Source: Planococcus sp. MB-3u-03
GTDB lineage: Bacteria; Bacillota; Bacilli; Bacillales_A; Planococcaceae
Length of the DNA stretch: 64,000 bases
Assembly: GCF_002833405.1 (NCBI RefSeq)
Contig: NZ_CP025135.1
Coordinates: 3,081,501 to 3,145,500 of the forward strand
Direction of reading: 5' to 3'
A model generated the notes under the pieces. The model had not been told where the DNA came from. It saw only the letters and a list, made by a program, of their open reading frames with translations, and ran no database searches. Below, piece by piece: positions 44,567-54,096 of this stretch. The first letter of the stretch is position 1. Each line of letters begins with the position of its first letter. The position numbers were made by a program, and so were the translations under genes.

Positions 44567-44672
44567 ATCGCGCACATCCCTTCCTAATGTTCAACGAGTC
44601 TCTTTGCTAATCAATTCCTCTTCGCACATCATTCTCCTTCTATATATTAAGTACTTAAATTTTTATCAATTA

Positions 44673-44712
44673 AAAAGAGAGGCACACTTCCATCGAAGTG
44701 TGCCTCTCTTTT
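44673..44712. terminator. Terminator after ktrA
   Basis: AAAAGAGAGGCACACTTC pairs perfectly with GAAGTGTGCCTCTCTTTT (18 bp, CATC loop). On the minus strand it ends the ktrA transcript. Confidence 0.93.
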
Positions 44713-44739
44713 GCGATTTGCCCGAATTCAATAGCTGTT

Positions 44740-45396
44740 CTAAATTCCTTTTTCTTCAAAGCGCTTCAAATCATTACGATGTCCCATAGCGACCAGCACA
44801 TCGTTCAACTTTACTTGATCGTCCGGCATCGGCGCGACATTCACTTCATCTCCGCGCTTGATAGCCAGGATTGTGCATTGATATCTTGCACGGATGTCCA
44901 GTTCGAGCAAACTTTGATTCATCAATTTCTCGGAAGCCACCAATTCGATGATGCTATAGTCTTCCGATAAATCGATATAATCTACGACTTTCTCTGAATC
45001 CATATGATGGGCGATGCGGATGCCCATCTCTTTTTCCGGCTGGATGACGCGGTCCGCCCCTACCTTCTCGAGAATCATTTGGTGCTGCACGTCTTTCGCT
45101 TTGACCCATACGAGCGGAACGCCAATTTCCTTGAGCATCAATGTGCACAACACGCTCGTTTGCATATTCTCGCCGATCGCCACGACTGCGTGTTCAAAAT
45201 TCCGTACTCCAAGTTCCCTCAAGCTTGCTTCGTCTGTCGCATTCGCCACAGCGGCATGGGAAGAAAAATTTCTCATCATGTCGACACGTTCCGGCGATGA
45301 ATCGATTGCCATGACATCATGTCCCAGATTGAATAGCTCTTTGCAGATGCTGCTGCCAAATCTCCCAAGGCCGATTACGATAAATTGCTTTTTCAA
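44740..45396 (-). CDS. ktrA: KtrA/KtrC-type potassium transporter regulatory subunit
   Basis: 218 residues: an RCK_N Rossmann domain with IGLGRFGSSICKEL, the acidic AIDSSPERV and the ATDEASLRELGV segment, then a TrkA-C domain from ~135. It binds ATP/ADP and c-di-AMP in the family and gates KtrB/KtrD. A TTG start at 45396 follows GAGGAAATGAC. It is not adjacent to ktrB and lacks an upstream riboswitch, as for ktrC in Bacillus. Confidence 0.92.
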   Translation of the reverse strand: MKKQFIVIGLGRFGSSICKELFNLGHDVMAIDSSPERVDMMRNFSSHAAVANATDEASLRELGVRNFEHAVVAIGENMQTSVLCTLMLKEIGVPLVWVKAKDVQHQMILEKVGADRVIQPEKEMGIRIAHHMDSEKVVDYIDLSEDYSIIELVASEKLMNQSLLELDIRARYQCTILAIKRGDEVNVAPMPDDQVKLNDVLVAMGHRNDLKRFEEKGI

Positions 45397-45724
45397 GTCA
45401 TTTCCTCATTTCTATAATCCTTAAAAAAGATCCCCATTTCAAGCCTGTTGCGCTATTGATGGACCTTCGTTTAATTCCGTGTCAGCCTCTATACCATTTA
45501 CCGGCTTTAATGTTTCAATTGACTAAAATCTACATCGGTTGAGTATTGTTGTCAATATTAACAATAGAAAGTTTTTTCCGTTTTTATCCTTACCGATTAG
45601 AAAAAAGACTCTTCCCCACAATGCGCAGCGCAGGATAAGAGTCTTCTATATAATTTCTAATGGATTAGCAATAATAGATAAAAACTTAACTTAATTAGTA
45701 ATATTATTCCAATTCGTAAAATAT
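45397..45724. other. Intergenic region between ktrA and the sigma-like gene
   Basis: 328 bp. The ktrA promoter must lie in 45400-45560 (not assignable with confidence). A terminator for the sigma-like gene is at 45600-45645. No c-di-AMP riboswitch was found here. Confidence 0.5.
45600..45645 (-). terminator. Terminator after the sigma-like gene
   Basis: AAGACTCTT and AAGAGTCTT enclose a GC-rich inner hairpin (TGCGC/GCGCA). On the minus strand it is followed by TTTTTTC. Confidence 0.75.
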
Positions 45725-46021
45725 TTAGCTACACGTCTTTTTAATCTGGAGTTGGCATCTTTGCGTTCGTTTTCTGTATCCTATTTTGCCGTTCACACAT
45801 TCAATCAAATAGAACACCAGGCGTTTATCCCCGCTAAACTGTTGCGGATTTCCCCACAATTGTTGAAACACTTCTGTTAGGACGTTTTCACACACCGCGT
45901 GGTCGTTAAATTCCCGATAACAGACTTTCCAAAGCAATGAATAGTATTCATCGTATATTAATTCCAAGGCGGCTTTGTCCCGAAACTTCAGTCTTTCCAA
46001 CAATCGTCCATCCGTAGTCAT
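45725..46021 (-). CDS. Sigma-70 region-2-only protein (ECF-like)
   Basis: 98 residues. RLKFRDKAALELIYDEYYSLLWKVCYREFNDHAVCENVLTEVF matches region 2 of ECF sigma factors (core binding and -10 recognition). Region 4, needed for -35 recognition, is absent, and the protein ends in a basic tail (KIGYRKRTQRCQ). GAGAGGTGCTAA precedes the ATG and a terminator follows, so the short length looks natural. It may be a split sigma factor or a decoy; no anti-sigma gene is adjacent. Confidence 0.7.
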   Translation of the reverse strand: MTTDGRLLERLKFRDKAALELIYDEYYSLLWKVCYREFNDHAVCENVLTEVFQQLWGNPQQFSGDKRLVFYLIECVNGKIGYRKRTQRCQLQIKKTCS

Positions 46022-46119
46022 TTAGCACCTCTCTCTTCTTATTCAAAATACCCACAAGAAGAGAAAAGAAACCCTATATTCATTATGATATTAGGATAAT
46101 TAATCAGGATCCAATTACA

Positions 46120-46158
46120 AGAAGGATCGGCACCAATTAGACAGCGCCGATCCTTCTC
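46120..46158. terminator. Inverted repeat, probable terminator of the MscS gene
   Basis: GAAGGATCGGC pairs with GCCGATCCTTC across a 14-nt loop, 15 bp from the MscS stop. The following T-run on the minus strand is weak. Confidence 0.6.
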
Positions 46159-46172
46159 TCTGCATTATTTGA

Positions 46173-47060
46173 TTAAGACTGGACGGGATTCTCCAAGCCC
46201 TTGTGAATCGTCACCTGATGTGGGTAAGGGATCTCGATATCATGGGCATCCAGTGCCTCTTTGATGGATTTGCGCAGCTCGCGCTCGACTCCCCATTGCT
46301 CCCCGCTTTTCGCTTTGGCAATGATGCGCAACGTGACATCCGATGCCCCGAACGCCTGCACGCCGATCACATCCGGCCCTTCGACGACGGCGGCATTGTC
46401 TTTCGCGACTTTTTCGCATACTGTTTTCAGCACGGCCATCGCTTTGTCGATATTTTCGTCATACGATACGCCAATATCTACGAGTGCACGCATATTCCCA
46501 CGGGAATGGTTGCTGACAGTCGTAATATCGCGGTTCGGAATGAAATTCAAGGTACCGTCGAAACTGCGGATTTGCGTCGTCCGCAACCCGACTGATTCGA
46601 CCACGCCGTCAATGGCTCCAACCGTTACATAATCGTTCACGTCAATCTGTTTCTCCAGCAATAAGAAGAAGCCGGTGACCACGTCGCTGACGAGGCCTTG
46701 TGCGCCAAAACCGATCGCAAGGCCGACGATTCCTGCGCCGGCTATAAGGCTGGCGACGGACAGTCCGAATATATTGAACAAAGTCGCAACCAAAATAAAG
46801 ATCAAAGCATACGAGAAGACGTTTTCCGACAACGCGCGAAGCGTCAATGCGCGGCCATTGGTCACATCGCCTTTTTTTGTCAAGCGGTCAAATGAGCGGT
46901 TGATCAGCTTTTTCCCGATTGCACGCACAATCACGAATGCGATTAAAATTCCGATGACTTGAGCGGTAATAACCCCCGCCTCAACTAATAGGTTTCCCCA
47001 GTCAATATCAATGAAATCAAACAAAAAATCATTCCTTTCACTTTCTTGCGCTGCATTCAA
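46173..47060 (-). CDS. MscS-family small-conductance mechanosensitive channel (YkuT-like)
   Basis: 295 residues, three N-terminal helices. The pore helix carries SLIAGAGIVGLAIGFGAQGLVSDVVTGFF, the Gly/Ala-rich TM3 of MscS, followed by the beta domain (QIDVNDYVTVGAIDGVVESVGLRTTQIRSFDGTLNFIPN) and the C-terminal alpha/beta domain. It opens on hypo-osmotic shock. A TTG start at 47060 lies close to GGAG. It stands alone. Confidence 0.92.
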   Translation of the reverse strand: MNAAQESERNDFLFDFIDIDWGNLLVEAGVITAQVIGILIAFVIVRAIGKKLINRSFDRLTKKGDVTNGRALTLRALSENVFSYALIFILVATLFNIFGLSVASLIAGAGIVGLAIGFGAQGLVSDVVTGFFLLLEKQIDVNDYVTVGAIDGVVESVGLRTTQIRSFDGTLNFIPNRDITTVSNHSRGNMRALVDIGVSYDENIDKAMAVLKTVCEKVAKDNAAVVEGPDVIGVQAFGASDVTLRIIAKAKSGEQWGVERELRKSIKEALDAHDIEIPYPHQVTIHKGLENPVQS

Positions 47061-47264
47061 TAAACTCCAAGCGGCGCAGCCAATAGGTATTTGCCTGTTT
47101 CTTTATAACATATATGAGGGTCTCATTTCATTCTCGGGCTCTACCGCTGTGACACAGAACCGTCGCTTCACATCTTTTTTTAAAGTTTTTCACTAAAATA
47201 GCTTGCAGGTTACCTTGCGTCACCATCTATGTTTGAAATAGCTAATCAAACAGGAGTGATGAAA

Positions 47265-47963
47265 ATGACGACAGCCTTTTTTGGAAGCAAGGAAATGTGG
47301 AGTTGGAAAGAATTAATATACTTATTGACCGTTGTATTGGTAGCTGTACCAATTTTTGTGGAATACAGCTTATATCATTACCTCGTAAATTTTTTCGGCA
47401 ATGAATTGCATGCAGGTACGATGACTGGCTTAGTCATGTCCATTATCTTTATGGCTGCTCTTTATTTAATCGTACTTAAGCCAAATGGACAGTCTTGGAA
47501 AGCGGTAGGTGTACAAGGTTTCTCATCCGGACACTGGAAGCGGATTGTGGTTTGGACGATTGCATTGATTGTGGTGAGCATCGTTTTAGTAATTATCATG
47601 TCGGAATTTGGCGTTGGAACCGACAACAGCAAAACCGACAGCCTGCAATCACAATTGACACTCTTTAATTTCTTCATCGGATTTATCTCTGCCGCTGTCA
47701 TTTCGCCCATTTACGAAGAAATTTTCTACCGTGGCTTTCTGTACCGTTTTTTCAGCAGCCGTTATGGCATAGGAGCAGGCATGCTGCTGAGTGCTTCCAT
47801 ATTTACTTTAGTGCATATCCCAACTTTCAATACACTTCCGGTGAACTTTGTTTCTGGCCTTATTTTTGCATGGATCTATCAAAAAACAGGTTCTGTCCTT
47901 CCATGTATCTTGATGCACGGACTTTTCAATGGCATTGCTGTAATCCTCACCGCTACCGCTTAG
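47265..47963 (+). CDS. CPBP-family intramembrane metalloprotease
   Basis: 232 residues from the ATG at 47265, nine bases after CAGGAG; an ATG at 47259 is also in frame. Seven to eight membrane helices. CPBP motifs are EEIFYRGFLYRFF (motif 1, the EExxxR), FTLVHIPTF (motif 2 with His) and HGLFNGIAV (motif 3 with His). In Gram-positives such proteins process peptides or give bacteriocin self-immunity. Its 3' end overlaps the convergent MerR gene by 11 bp. Confidence 0.87.
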   Translation: MTTAFFGSKEMWSWKELIYLLTVVLVAVPIFVEYSLYHYLVNFFGNELHAGTMTGLVMSIIFMAALYLIVLKPNGQSWKAVGVQGFSSGHWKRIVVWTIALIVVSIVLVIIMSEFGVGTDNSKTDSLQSQLTLFNFFIGFISAAVISPIYEEIFYRGFLYRFFSSRYGIGAGMLLSASIFTLVHIPTFNTLPVNFVSGLIFAWIYQKTGSVLPCILMHGLFNGIAVILTATA

Positions 47964-48696
47964 CCTTGTCCGCCAATTCGAGGAATTCAATTACGGCTGG
48001 ATTGATGGCGTACAGCCCGAGATCTTCGGAAGCTTGCGCAGATTTCCTGGCTTCCCAAAAAGCTTCTGCCAATTTGAGATCATTGCCGAATGTTTCTGCC
48101 GATAAAATATCAACGTCAGCTAAAATCAATTGCCCCTCTTTTGAAGAGGGAGAAATCCCTTTGTCCAAGCACAGTTCAATTCTTTTGATGATGTTTATCC
48201 ACTTTTTGGTCGCCAAGTCGCCGCTTTCAAGTTTAGGCAAACGCTTCTCCAAGACCTCTTGTTGCTGTGATGAAAAATAATGGCTCCAATTTTTTTCATT
48301 CTGCGGCCCAGCAACCAGCGAAATGAGGTCTTCCCAATGAATTGTCTCTTCCAATTCCAACAGGTTGAGTAAAGACTGGGTGTGCTTTAATGAATGTTGA
48401 AGCTGGTCGATTTCATTCATTAACAAAGATTTATGGACAGCCAAAATCGAATCGATCGATTGCTCTGCCAAAATGCTGCGGCTGTCTTCCAGCGATAAAT
48501 TCAGCGACTTGAGCAGCAGAATCTTTTGTAGCTTCAAGATATCTTCTACGGAATAGCAGCGCTTTCCGCCCGCCTCTTTTCTCGAAGGCTCAACCAATCC
48601 GATTTGATCGTAATAGCGTATGGTCCGGACAGATACATTCAATCGCTTAGATAATTCTCCAGTCGTTAAGTATTCTTTCACCATACGATGTGCCAA
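47953..48696 (-). CDS. MerR-family transcriptional regulator
   Basis: 247 residues. An N-terminal MerR winged helix (LTTGELSKRLNVSVRTIRYYDQIGLVEPSR), a coiled-coil dimer helix, then a ~150-residue helical effector region resembling TipA/Mta-type drug-binding domains. A TTG start at 48696 follows AAAGGGAGTGGCGAT. It lies 18 bp downstream of a TPR gene on the same strand, likely one transcript. The ligand is unknown. Confidence 0.85.
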   Translation of the reverse strand: MAHRMVKEYLTTGELSKRLNVSVRTIRYYDQIGLVEPSRKEAGGKRCYSVEDILKLQKILLLKSLNLSLEDSRSILAEQSIDSILAVHKSLLMNEIDQLQHSLKHTQSLLNLLELEETIHWEDLISLVAGPQNEKNWSHYFSSQQQEVLEKRLPKLESGDLATKKWINIIKRIELCLDKGISPSSKEGQLILADVDILSAETFGNDLKLAEAFWEARKSAQASEDLGLYAINPAVIEFLELADKAKR

Positions 48697-48714
48697 ATCG
48701 CCACTCCCTTTAAT

Positions 48715-49200
48715 TTAGATCCATGTTTCATCCAATTTATCCGCATAGAATTCAATTGCCTTCTTATAAGTTGAAATGTTTTTATCAGCAGAAGTTTCCG
48801 CTAAACACTTGAGCAATATTTCCATTGCTTGCTGATGTTCTGCTAAGTTATACAAAGTCATTGCCAAAAAGACTTTCAATGCCCGATTGGATGGAAAAAG
48901 TTCTATTCCTTTTATAAAAGTGCTTCTTGATTTTTCGTATTCCCCTAAGGTCCGGTAAGTGATGCCTAGCCCCAGTATTGCGCCTTCTACATCCTCTTTT
49001 TCAAGCCCGAGTTGGATAGCTTTTTCATAATAGGGAACCGCCTTTTCTTCTTCTCCAAGTACATCAAAGCTCCAAGCGCACTGGTAATTGATTTGTGGGT
49101 GTTCGGGGAATTGCTGTGCCAGTTCCATCAGCAATTGATTTGATTCTTCTTGTTTGCCCGCAGCTCTTAGCCCGATTGCTTTCTTCAAGTCTGGATTCAT
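48715..49200 (-). CDS. Tetratricopeptide-repeat protein
   Basis: 161 residues made of about three to four TPR units (PQINYQCAWSFDVLGEEEKAVPYYEKAIQLG, AILGLGITYRTLGEYEKSRSTFIKGIELFP, FLAMTLYNLAEHQQAMEILLKCL). A cytoplasmic protein-interaction scaffold. AAGGGGGCTGAAAAG precedes the ATG. It is co-directional with the MerR gene. Confidence 0.85.
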   Translation of the reverse strand: MNPDLKKAIGLRAAGKQEESNQLLMELAQQFPEHPQINYQCAWSFDVLGEEEKAVPYYEKAIQLGLEKEDVEGAILGLGITYRTLGEYEKSRSTFIKGIELFPSNRALKVFLAMTLYNLAEHQQAMEILLKCLAETSADKNISTYKKAIEFYADKLDETWI

Positions 49201-49334
49201 CTTTTCAGCCCCCTTAGATTCTCATATAGCCAGTTTACCATTTGGAAATAAGTTGAAAGTAACTTTTCGCTGCATACTAGCATCAATCCGTTTTCAAAAA
49301 TTTTTTCGAAGGAACGCTTACATTTCCAAAAGAG

Positions 49335-49370
49335 GTTTCACTCTAGTTTCAGGTGGTAGATAAAGGTAGA
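49335..49370 (+). promoter_or_regulatory. Candidate SigB-type promoter of the general-stress SDR gene
   Basis: GTTTCA (49335-49340), 14 bp, GGTAGA (49355-49360), and an overlapping second pair GTTTCA (49346-49351), 13 bp, GGTAGA (49365-49370). Both are near the SigB pattern GTTTaa-N12-15-GGGtAt. The gene's Bacillus relatives (ydaD, yhdF) belong to the SigB regulon. Confidence 0.45.
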
Positions 49371-49403
49371 AACCAACTATTACCAACCTGAGGAGCGATT
49401 GAA

Positions 49404-50297
49404 ATGGCGAATATCCAAAATCCTAGAACACAATATACGACGGAAGATTTTCCGAAACAATACCAGGAAGCCCCTGGCGTACAAAACCAAATGACTCCTG
49501 TGCCAGACTGTGGCGAAAAGACGTATAAAGGCTCAGGCAAGCTTGAAGGCCGTAAAGCGCTAGTAACCGGTGGTGATTCCGGAATCGGCCGCGCTGCTGC
49601 CATCGCTTACGCCAGAGAAGGTGCAGACGTTGCGATCAACTATTTGCCGGCAGAGCAATCTGATGCGGATGAAGTGAAACAATTGATCGAAGCAGAAGGC
49701 CGCAAAGCCGTCTTGATTCCCGGCGACTTGAGCAACGAAGCGTTCAACAAGGAAATGGTTGAAAAAGCGAACACTGAACTTGGCGGATTGGACATTTTGG
49801 CACTCGTAGCCGGCAAGCAACAAGCCGTCAAAGACATTGCCGACCTTCCGACAGAACAGCTTGAAAAAACATTTCAAGTCAATGTCTATTCCATGTACTG
49901 GACAGTGAAAGCGGCGCTTCCATACCTACCAGAAGGCGCGTCGATCATCACGACAAGCTCAGTTGAAGGCTTTGACCCAAGCCCGATGCTGCTGGATTAT
50001 TCAGCAACGAAATTCGCGATCATCGGCTTCACTAAATCCTTGTCTAAACAATTGGCGGACAAAGGCATCCGCGTCAACTCCGTCGCGCCAGGCCCAATCT
50101 GGACAGCGCTTCAGATTTCCGGCGGACAGCCTCAGGAAAACATTCCTGAATTCGGCAAAGGCACACCAGAGACGCCAATCGGCCGCGCAGGCCAACCGGC
50201 AGAACTCGCTTCTGTCTATGTCTTCCTGGCTTCCATCGAAGCTAGCTATGTTACAGGACAGATCTACAGCATCACTGGCGGCATGACGACCGCTTAA
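49404..50297 (+). CDS. SDR-family oxidoreductase, general-stress type (YhdF/YdaD-like)
   Basis: 297 residues with a ~45-residue N-terminal extension ([37 protein letters not shown]) typical of this stress branch. It has the cofactor motif [23 protein letters not shown], catalytic Ser-Tyr-Lys (TTSSVEG and YSATK) and [23 protein letters not shown] precedes the ATG. Probably induced by general stress; the substrate is unknown. Confidence 0.92.
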   Translation: MANIQNPRTQYTTEDFPKQYQEAPGVQNQMTPVPDCGEKTYKGSGKLEGRKALVTGGDSGIGRAAAIAYAREGADVAINYLPAEQSDADEVKQLIEAEGRKAVLIPGDLSNEAFNKEMVEKANTELGGLDILALVAGKQQAVKDIADLPTEQLEKTFQVNVYSMYWTVKAALPYLPEGASIITTSSVEGFDPSPMLLDYSATKFAIIGFTKSLSKQLADKGIRVNSVAPGPIWTALQISGGQPQENIPEFGKGTPETPIGRAGQPAELASVYVFLASIEASYVTGQIYSITGGMTTA

Positions 50298-50307
50298 GTT
50301 AATATTC

Positions 50308-50351
50308 AAAAAGCGTGAGGCACCGAATCAATCGGTGCCTCACGCTTTTTT
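50308..50351. terminator. Bidirectional terminator
   Basis: AAAAAGCGTGAGGCACCGA pairs with TCGGTGCCTCACGCTTTTT around a 6-nt loop. It separates the SDR gene from the convergent small membrane protein genes. Confidence 0.93.
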
Positions 50352-50353
50352 CA

Positions 50354-50626
50354 TTACATATTTTTGAGCCACGTCATCAGGCGCAAAATCTCGAAGGGTT
50401 CTGCCCAGGTGATGACAAAAAGGATGACGAAGAAAATAGAGAGCGACCAAACTTTCAATTGCCCCGGCTCTCTTTTCAACACGGCAATGAAAACGGTGCC
50501 CGCCGCTCCAAACAGCAGCAGGAAACCGATAAGTGCAAGCGGCTCGGAATACCCAGAGATCAAACGGTTGAGCATGAGCAATAGACTTCCCAAAATGATG
50601 AGTCCAATTGAATATTTACTGAACAT
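50354..50626 (-). CDS. Small membrane protein, unknown function
   Basis: 90 residues, three hydrophobic helices (~5-20, ~30-50, ~58-75). GGGGGAGACGAG precedes the ATG at 50626. It is the last of three co-directional small genes. No family recognised. Confidence 0.65.
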   Translation of the reverse strand: MFSKYSIGLIILGSLLLMLNRLISGYSEPLALIGFLLLFGAAGTVFIAVLKREPGQLKVWSLSIFFVILFVITWAEPFEILRLMTWLKNM

Positions 50627-50665
50627 CTCGTCTCCCCCTTTTTCAAGAAAGCCCGCTGTTAATCA

Positions 50666-51022
50666 TCACGGCGCAAAACCGTAGTAGAACAGGATATGTG
50701 CATAAAAACCGAAGAACCCGACTACCAAAGTCATCAGGACAAATAACACCATCATGATGATTTTGGAAATTTTACCGATATCAAGCCGCCATACGCCTTT
50801 ATAGACCTGCACCCATAGCGCAACGACGAGTGGGACAACCATTAATAGATAGAAAATAACGAGGCCATTCCCAAAGACATCGAAATAATCCCGGTTCACA
50901 CTGTCGCTGGTCCTGAAATAACGGCTCATCCCAAAAAAGAACGCGAGAAACGACAACTGAACCACCACACCATAGATGAATAGCGGAACCCTGAATTTCC
51001 CCAGGTTTCGCAGCATCCACAA
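50666..51022 (-). CDS. Membrane protein, unknown function, N-terminus uncertain
   Basis: 118 residues as the longest frame, with about three helices. The annotated start has no ribosome site. Upstream, GGGAGGAAGGAC precedes a GTG at 51090 that reads VFISFIHSVF and stops; one extra T in the TTTTT run near 51058 would join it to YIAILIAILYCIVLWMLRN and extend the protein by ~22 residues. So a frameshift at the 5' end is likely. No family recognised. Confidence 0.6.
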   Translation of the reverse strand: MWMLRNLGKFRVPLFIYGVVVQLSFLAFFFGMSRYFRTSDSVNRDYFDVFGNGLVIFYLLMVVPLVVALWVQVYKGVWRLDIGKISKIIMMVLFVLMTLVVGFFGFYAHILFYYGFAP

Positions 51023-51109
51023 AACTATGCAGTACAGGATGGCTATTAGAATGGCTATGTAAAAACTGAATGGATAAAAGATATGAACACGTCCTTCCTC
51101 CCGCTTACT

Positions 51110-51409
51110 TTACCAAAGCGGTTCGTCCTCCTCTGTCAATTCGACTAAAAATGGGTAGGCAGCTATAACGATGACCCCACTGGCGATGATCAGTATGAAT
51201 ATCGTAATGACCGAAAGATTAAATAAAACCCCGAAAAGCATAGCCAATGGCGTCAGAAAGTTGGTAAGACCGGCCCTTTTTTTCGATTGGGTAGTAAGCA
51301 ATTGCTTTTTCCCGCAATGCGGGCAAATCATTCCCGTATCCAATGTGAACATCTTTTTGACCGTCTGCTTCCAACTCCATTGCTTATGGCAATTTTGACA
51401 AATCGGCAT
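51110..51409 (-). CDS. TIGR04104-type zinc-ribbon membrane protein
   Basis: 99 residues. CQNCHKQWSWKQTVKK at the start and MICPHCGKKQLLT at ~30 give a CxxC/CxxC zinc ribbon, followed by two membrane helices and an acidic tail (ELTEEDEPLW). CTAGGAGGGAGTCC precedes the ATG. First of three small membrane-protein genes on this strand. Function unknown. Confidence 0.78.
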   Translation of the reverse strand: MPICQNCHKQWSWKQTVKKMFTLDTGMICPHCGKKQLLTTQSKKRAGLTNFLTPLAMLFGVLFNLSVITIFILIIASGVIVIAAYPFLVELTEEDEPLW

Positions 51410-51559
51410 GGACTCCCTCCTAGTGAGCTTTTTAAATTCATACTCTTTAAGACCTTGTCCTTATTAGACTAACAGAGATAACCAAAATTCCCACAACACA
51501 TTCCAATTAACTGGGTTTCGCTGTTTCAGTTAAGAGCTCTCGAATCTATCTTCACTAAA

Positions 51560-51590
51560 AGAGCAAGAACTGGATGCCAGTTCTTGCTCT
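51560..51590. terminator. Hairpin 1, distal terminator of fbp
   Basis: AGAGCAAGAACTGG pairs with CCAGTTCTTGCTCT across ATG. On the minus strand it is followed by TTTTAG, so this copy looks like the functional terminator of fbp. Confidence 0.8.
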
Positions 51591-51600
51591 CAGAGTGTTG

Positions 51601-51815
51601 AAGAAGTCTATTAATTCATTACGAATTAGAATGGAATCGTTTTTCTACATTCAACAATCAACGATCTCTTTAAGTATTTGGAGAAGTGTTCGCTCGACTC
51701 CTGTGGAATAGCGAGACGACCGAGACCCCGCAAGGCGCAAAGCGACTGAGGAGGCTTGGGCGCGAGCCCACGGAAAGCGAGCGATAAGCTTCGGAAAATA
51801 CGATTTCTTACCTTT
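51601..51815. repeat. Dispersed non-coding repeat, copy B
   Basis: Matches 27841-28055 in order and orientation (TTTCTACATTCAA, TAAGTATTTGGAGAAG, GTTCGCTCGACTCCTG, GAGACCCCGCA, GAGGAGGCT, CGGAAAGCGAGCGATAAGC, TTCGGAAAATACGA) with scattered differences and small indels in the middle. It sits between two copies of the same hairpin. Confidence 0.8.
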
Positions 51816-51830
51816 CTCGACAGTCTGAAA

Positions 51831-51855
51831 GCAAGAACTGGACGCCAGTTCTTGC
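51831..51855. repeat. Hairpin 2, near-copy of hairpin 1
   Basis: GCAAGAACTGG pairs with CCAGTTCTTGC across ACG; 24 of 25 bases match hairpin 1 (ATG versus ACG loop). On the minus strand it lacks the T-run. Confidence 0.8.
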
Positions 51856-51866
51856 TCTTGATGCGG

Positions 51867-53801
51867 TTAATTCATATAGCGATGCTTTCTCAAGCTGTTC
51901 AAATTGGCGATTTCCTGCAGGAGCTCTTCCCCGATATTCGTCTCTCGGACCTTTTTGCGCTCGAGTTCTTCGTCGACCAATCGTTTGATCGACAAGACGT
52001 CGGTACCGTTTTGCAATACTTCTTCCTTGGAATTGAAGCGCTGGTGGGCAACGAGCTGCATGCCGTAGGAGTTGTACAACAGCGTATAACCGGCGATTCC
52101 CGTCGTTGACTGATAGGCTTTCGAAAATCCGCCGTCAATGACGATCATTTTGCCGTTCGCTTTGATCGGGTCTTCGCCGTCCCGTTCCTTGACCGGTGTA
52201 TGCCCATTAATGATGCGGCCATAGTCGGGATTCAAGTCGAATTCTTCAAGCATCTTGCGGCACATGTCTTCATCTTCACGCAAATGGTAATACGGATTTT
52301 TCCGTTCTTTATGCGTTTCTTTGTCTTTGATGAAATAGCGTTCGAACGTCGTCATTTCGCGTTTGCCGAACAGCGAGGAGTTTTCGCCTGTCCATTGGTA
52401 CCACACCATATCGGTCGCGAAATCATCGCTTTCTTCTGGATGCGCGAATGCATAGCGGGTATATTCTTCGAAAACATCGAGCAATTCCCGTCCGGCGTAG
52501 CTTTCGCCTTCAATTTCCATTTGTTTCATATCGCCGTTCTCTTCGAGCGGGATGCAGCCATGGATCAGCAAATTGCCGTTGTATTGAAGATATAGCTTGC
52601 CTTTTTTCATGAGGAAGTTCATATGCCGCGACAGTTTTTCGGAATGCTGAATGGAGAACAGCAATTTATCGATTACTTGCTGCTCTTCGTCGAGCAAACG
52701 GTCGGGATGTTCCGGGTCGATTGTGGCAAAGCAGGTGTTCTCCAGCGGATAGGTTTTGCCGTGGATTGTCGCTTCGTTCTTGTCGTAATCGACTTTCTCC
52801 AATAGCAAGCGGTCTTCCATGGCGAAACAAGAGCGCCGTTTGATGATCGGGCTTTCGAGCTTAAACTGGATGATCGAAATCGCCTGATGAATCTTAGTGA
52901 TTTGCAGCTGTTCCTGCTCCGTTAATTGTTCATCTGAAATGCGCTTTGGATGGAATGCCGGATTGTCTTCATAATATTTCTCCGCCAAATTCAATAACGG
53001 GCGTAAATTAATGCCGTACACATCCTCGATAATGTCCAGGTTGTTATAGCGTGCACAAATACGGATAATGTTTGCGAGGCAAACTTTGGAGCCGGAATAA
53101 GCGCCGATCCACAGGACATCGTGGTTGCCCCATTGGATATCGACGGAATGATAGTCGATGAGCGTGTCCATAATCTTATGCGGATCCGGTCCCCGGTCGT
53201 AAATATCGCCGACGACGTGAAGATGGTCGACGGTCAGCCGCTGCATCGTATAGGCGAGTCCGACGATCAGCTTATCCACTTGCCCGAGTGAAATAATCTG
53301 TTCGAGCATTTTCGCGTAATAATCTTTCTTGTTGGTGAACTCATCCGTTTTGTACAGGAGTTCTTCAATAATATAGACGAACTGCTTCGGCAAGGCTTTG
53401 CGCAATTTGGAGCGCGTGTATTTAGATGAAGCGTAAGATACCAGCTTGAGCAGCCGCTCGATCGTTTCGATATACCAGTCTCTCAATTCTTTCTTGCTGC
53501 TGAAATGGCTTTTGATCAGGCTCAATTTCTCTTCCGGGTAATAGACGAGCGTCGCGAATTCGTTGAGCTCCTCTTCTGCCATCTCACCTTCGAACAGATC
53601 CCTGATTTTCACTTTGACGTTGCCGGAGCCATTGCGCAACACGTGCTGGAATGCCTGGTATTCGCCGTGGAGATCGCTGACATAATGCTCCGTCCCTTTC
53701 GGCAAATTCAAGATGGCTTCCAGGTTGATGATCTCCGTCGCTACTTTTTCTTCGCTGTCGTATTTTTCTGCCAGTAGATCCAAGTATTTTGAACTGATCA
53801 T
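51867..53801 (-). CDS. fbp: Fructose-1,6-bisphosphatase class III
   Basis: 644 residues, the Firmicute-specific class III enzyme (Bacillus Fbp is slightly longer). Calcineurin-like metal motifs are present: [34 protein letters not shown] and the later [15 protein letters not shown]. It dephosphorylates fructose-1,6-bisphosphate in gluconeogenesis, Mn-dependent in the family. GAAGGAGGGTTCCAT precedes the ATG at 53801. Single-gene transcript. Confidence 0.96.
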   Translation of the reverse strand: MISSKYLDLLAEKYDSEEKVATEIINLEAILNLPKGTEHYVSDLHGEYQAFQHVLRNGSGNVKVKIRDLFEGEMAEEELNEFATLVYYPEEKLSLIKSHFSSKKELRDWYIETIERLLKLVSYASSKYTRSKLRKALPKQFVYIIEELLYKTDEFTNKKDYYAKMLEQIISLGQVDKLIVGLAYTMQRLTVDHLHVVGDIYDRGPDPHKIMDTLIDYHSVDIQWGNHDVLWIGAYSGSKVCLANIIRICARYNNLDIIEDVYGINLRPLLNLAEKYYEDNPAFHPKRISDEQLTEQEQLQITKIHQAISIIQFKLESPIIKRRSCFAMEDRLLLEKVDYDKNEATIHGKTYPLENTCFATIDPEHPDRLLDEEQQVIDKLLFSIQHSEKLSRHMNFLMKKGKLYLQYNGNLLIHGCIPLEENGDMKQMEIEGESYAGRELLDVFEEYTRYAFAHPEESDDFATDMVWYQWTGENSSLFGKREMTTFERYFIKDKETHKERKNPYYHLREDEDMCRKMLEEFDLNPDYGRIINGHTPVKERDGEDPIKANGKMIVIDGGFSKAYQSTTGIAGYTLLYNSYGMQLVAHQRFNSKEEVLQNGTDVLSIKRLVDEELERKKVRETNIGEELLQEIANLNSLRKHRYMN

Positions 53802-54096
53802 ATGGAACCCTCCTTCAAGTAATATGTCTTAATCGAATTCAATTGAAAGCAAATTCCTGAAAAGCGTAATGATCAAACGGGTATGTGGAAGGAATTTCTC
53901 TATATTCCCAGTCTATAGCAGTTTCCGCGAAGGCTCTAGTATTAATTGCAGGACGGCAGGAAATTGGAAGGCCGTTGATACTTGATTGCCAAACTGGTGA
54001 ACTATAAACTTTTCATTCCTAAAAGTTTAGCGTGATCCACCCATTTACGGGTAAGGAGGAATAACAGGAAATAACTTTCAATGGAAAGGATTTGTT

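Larger units (their letters stand above)
51410..51866. other. Intergenic region holding repeat copy B between two near-identical hairpins
   Basis: 457 bp. From left to right: the promoter side of the zinc-ribbon gene, hairpin 1 (51560-51590), the dispersed repeat (51601-51815), hairpin 2 (51831-51855), then the fbp stop. No protein gene. Confidence 0.75.
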
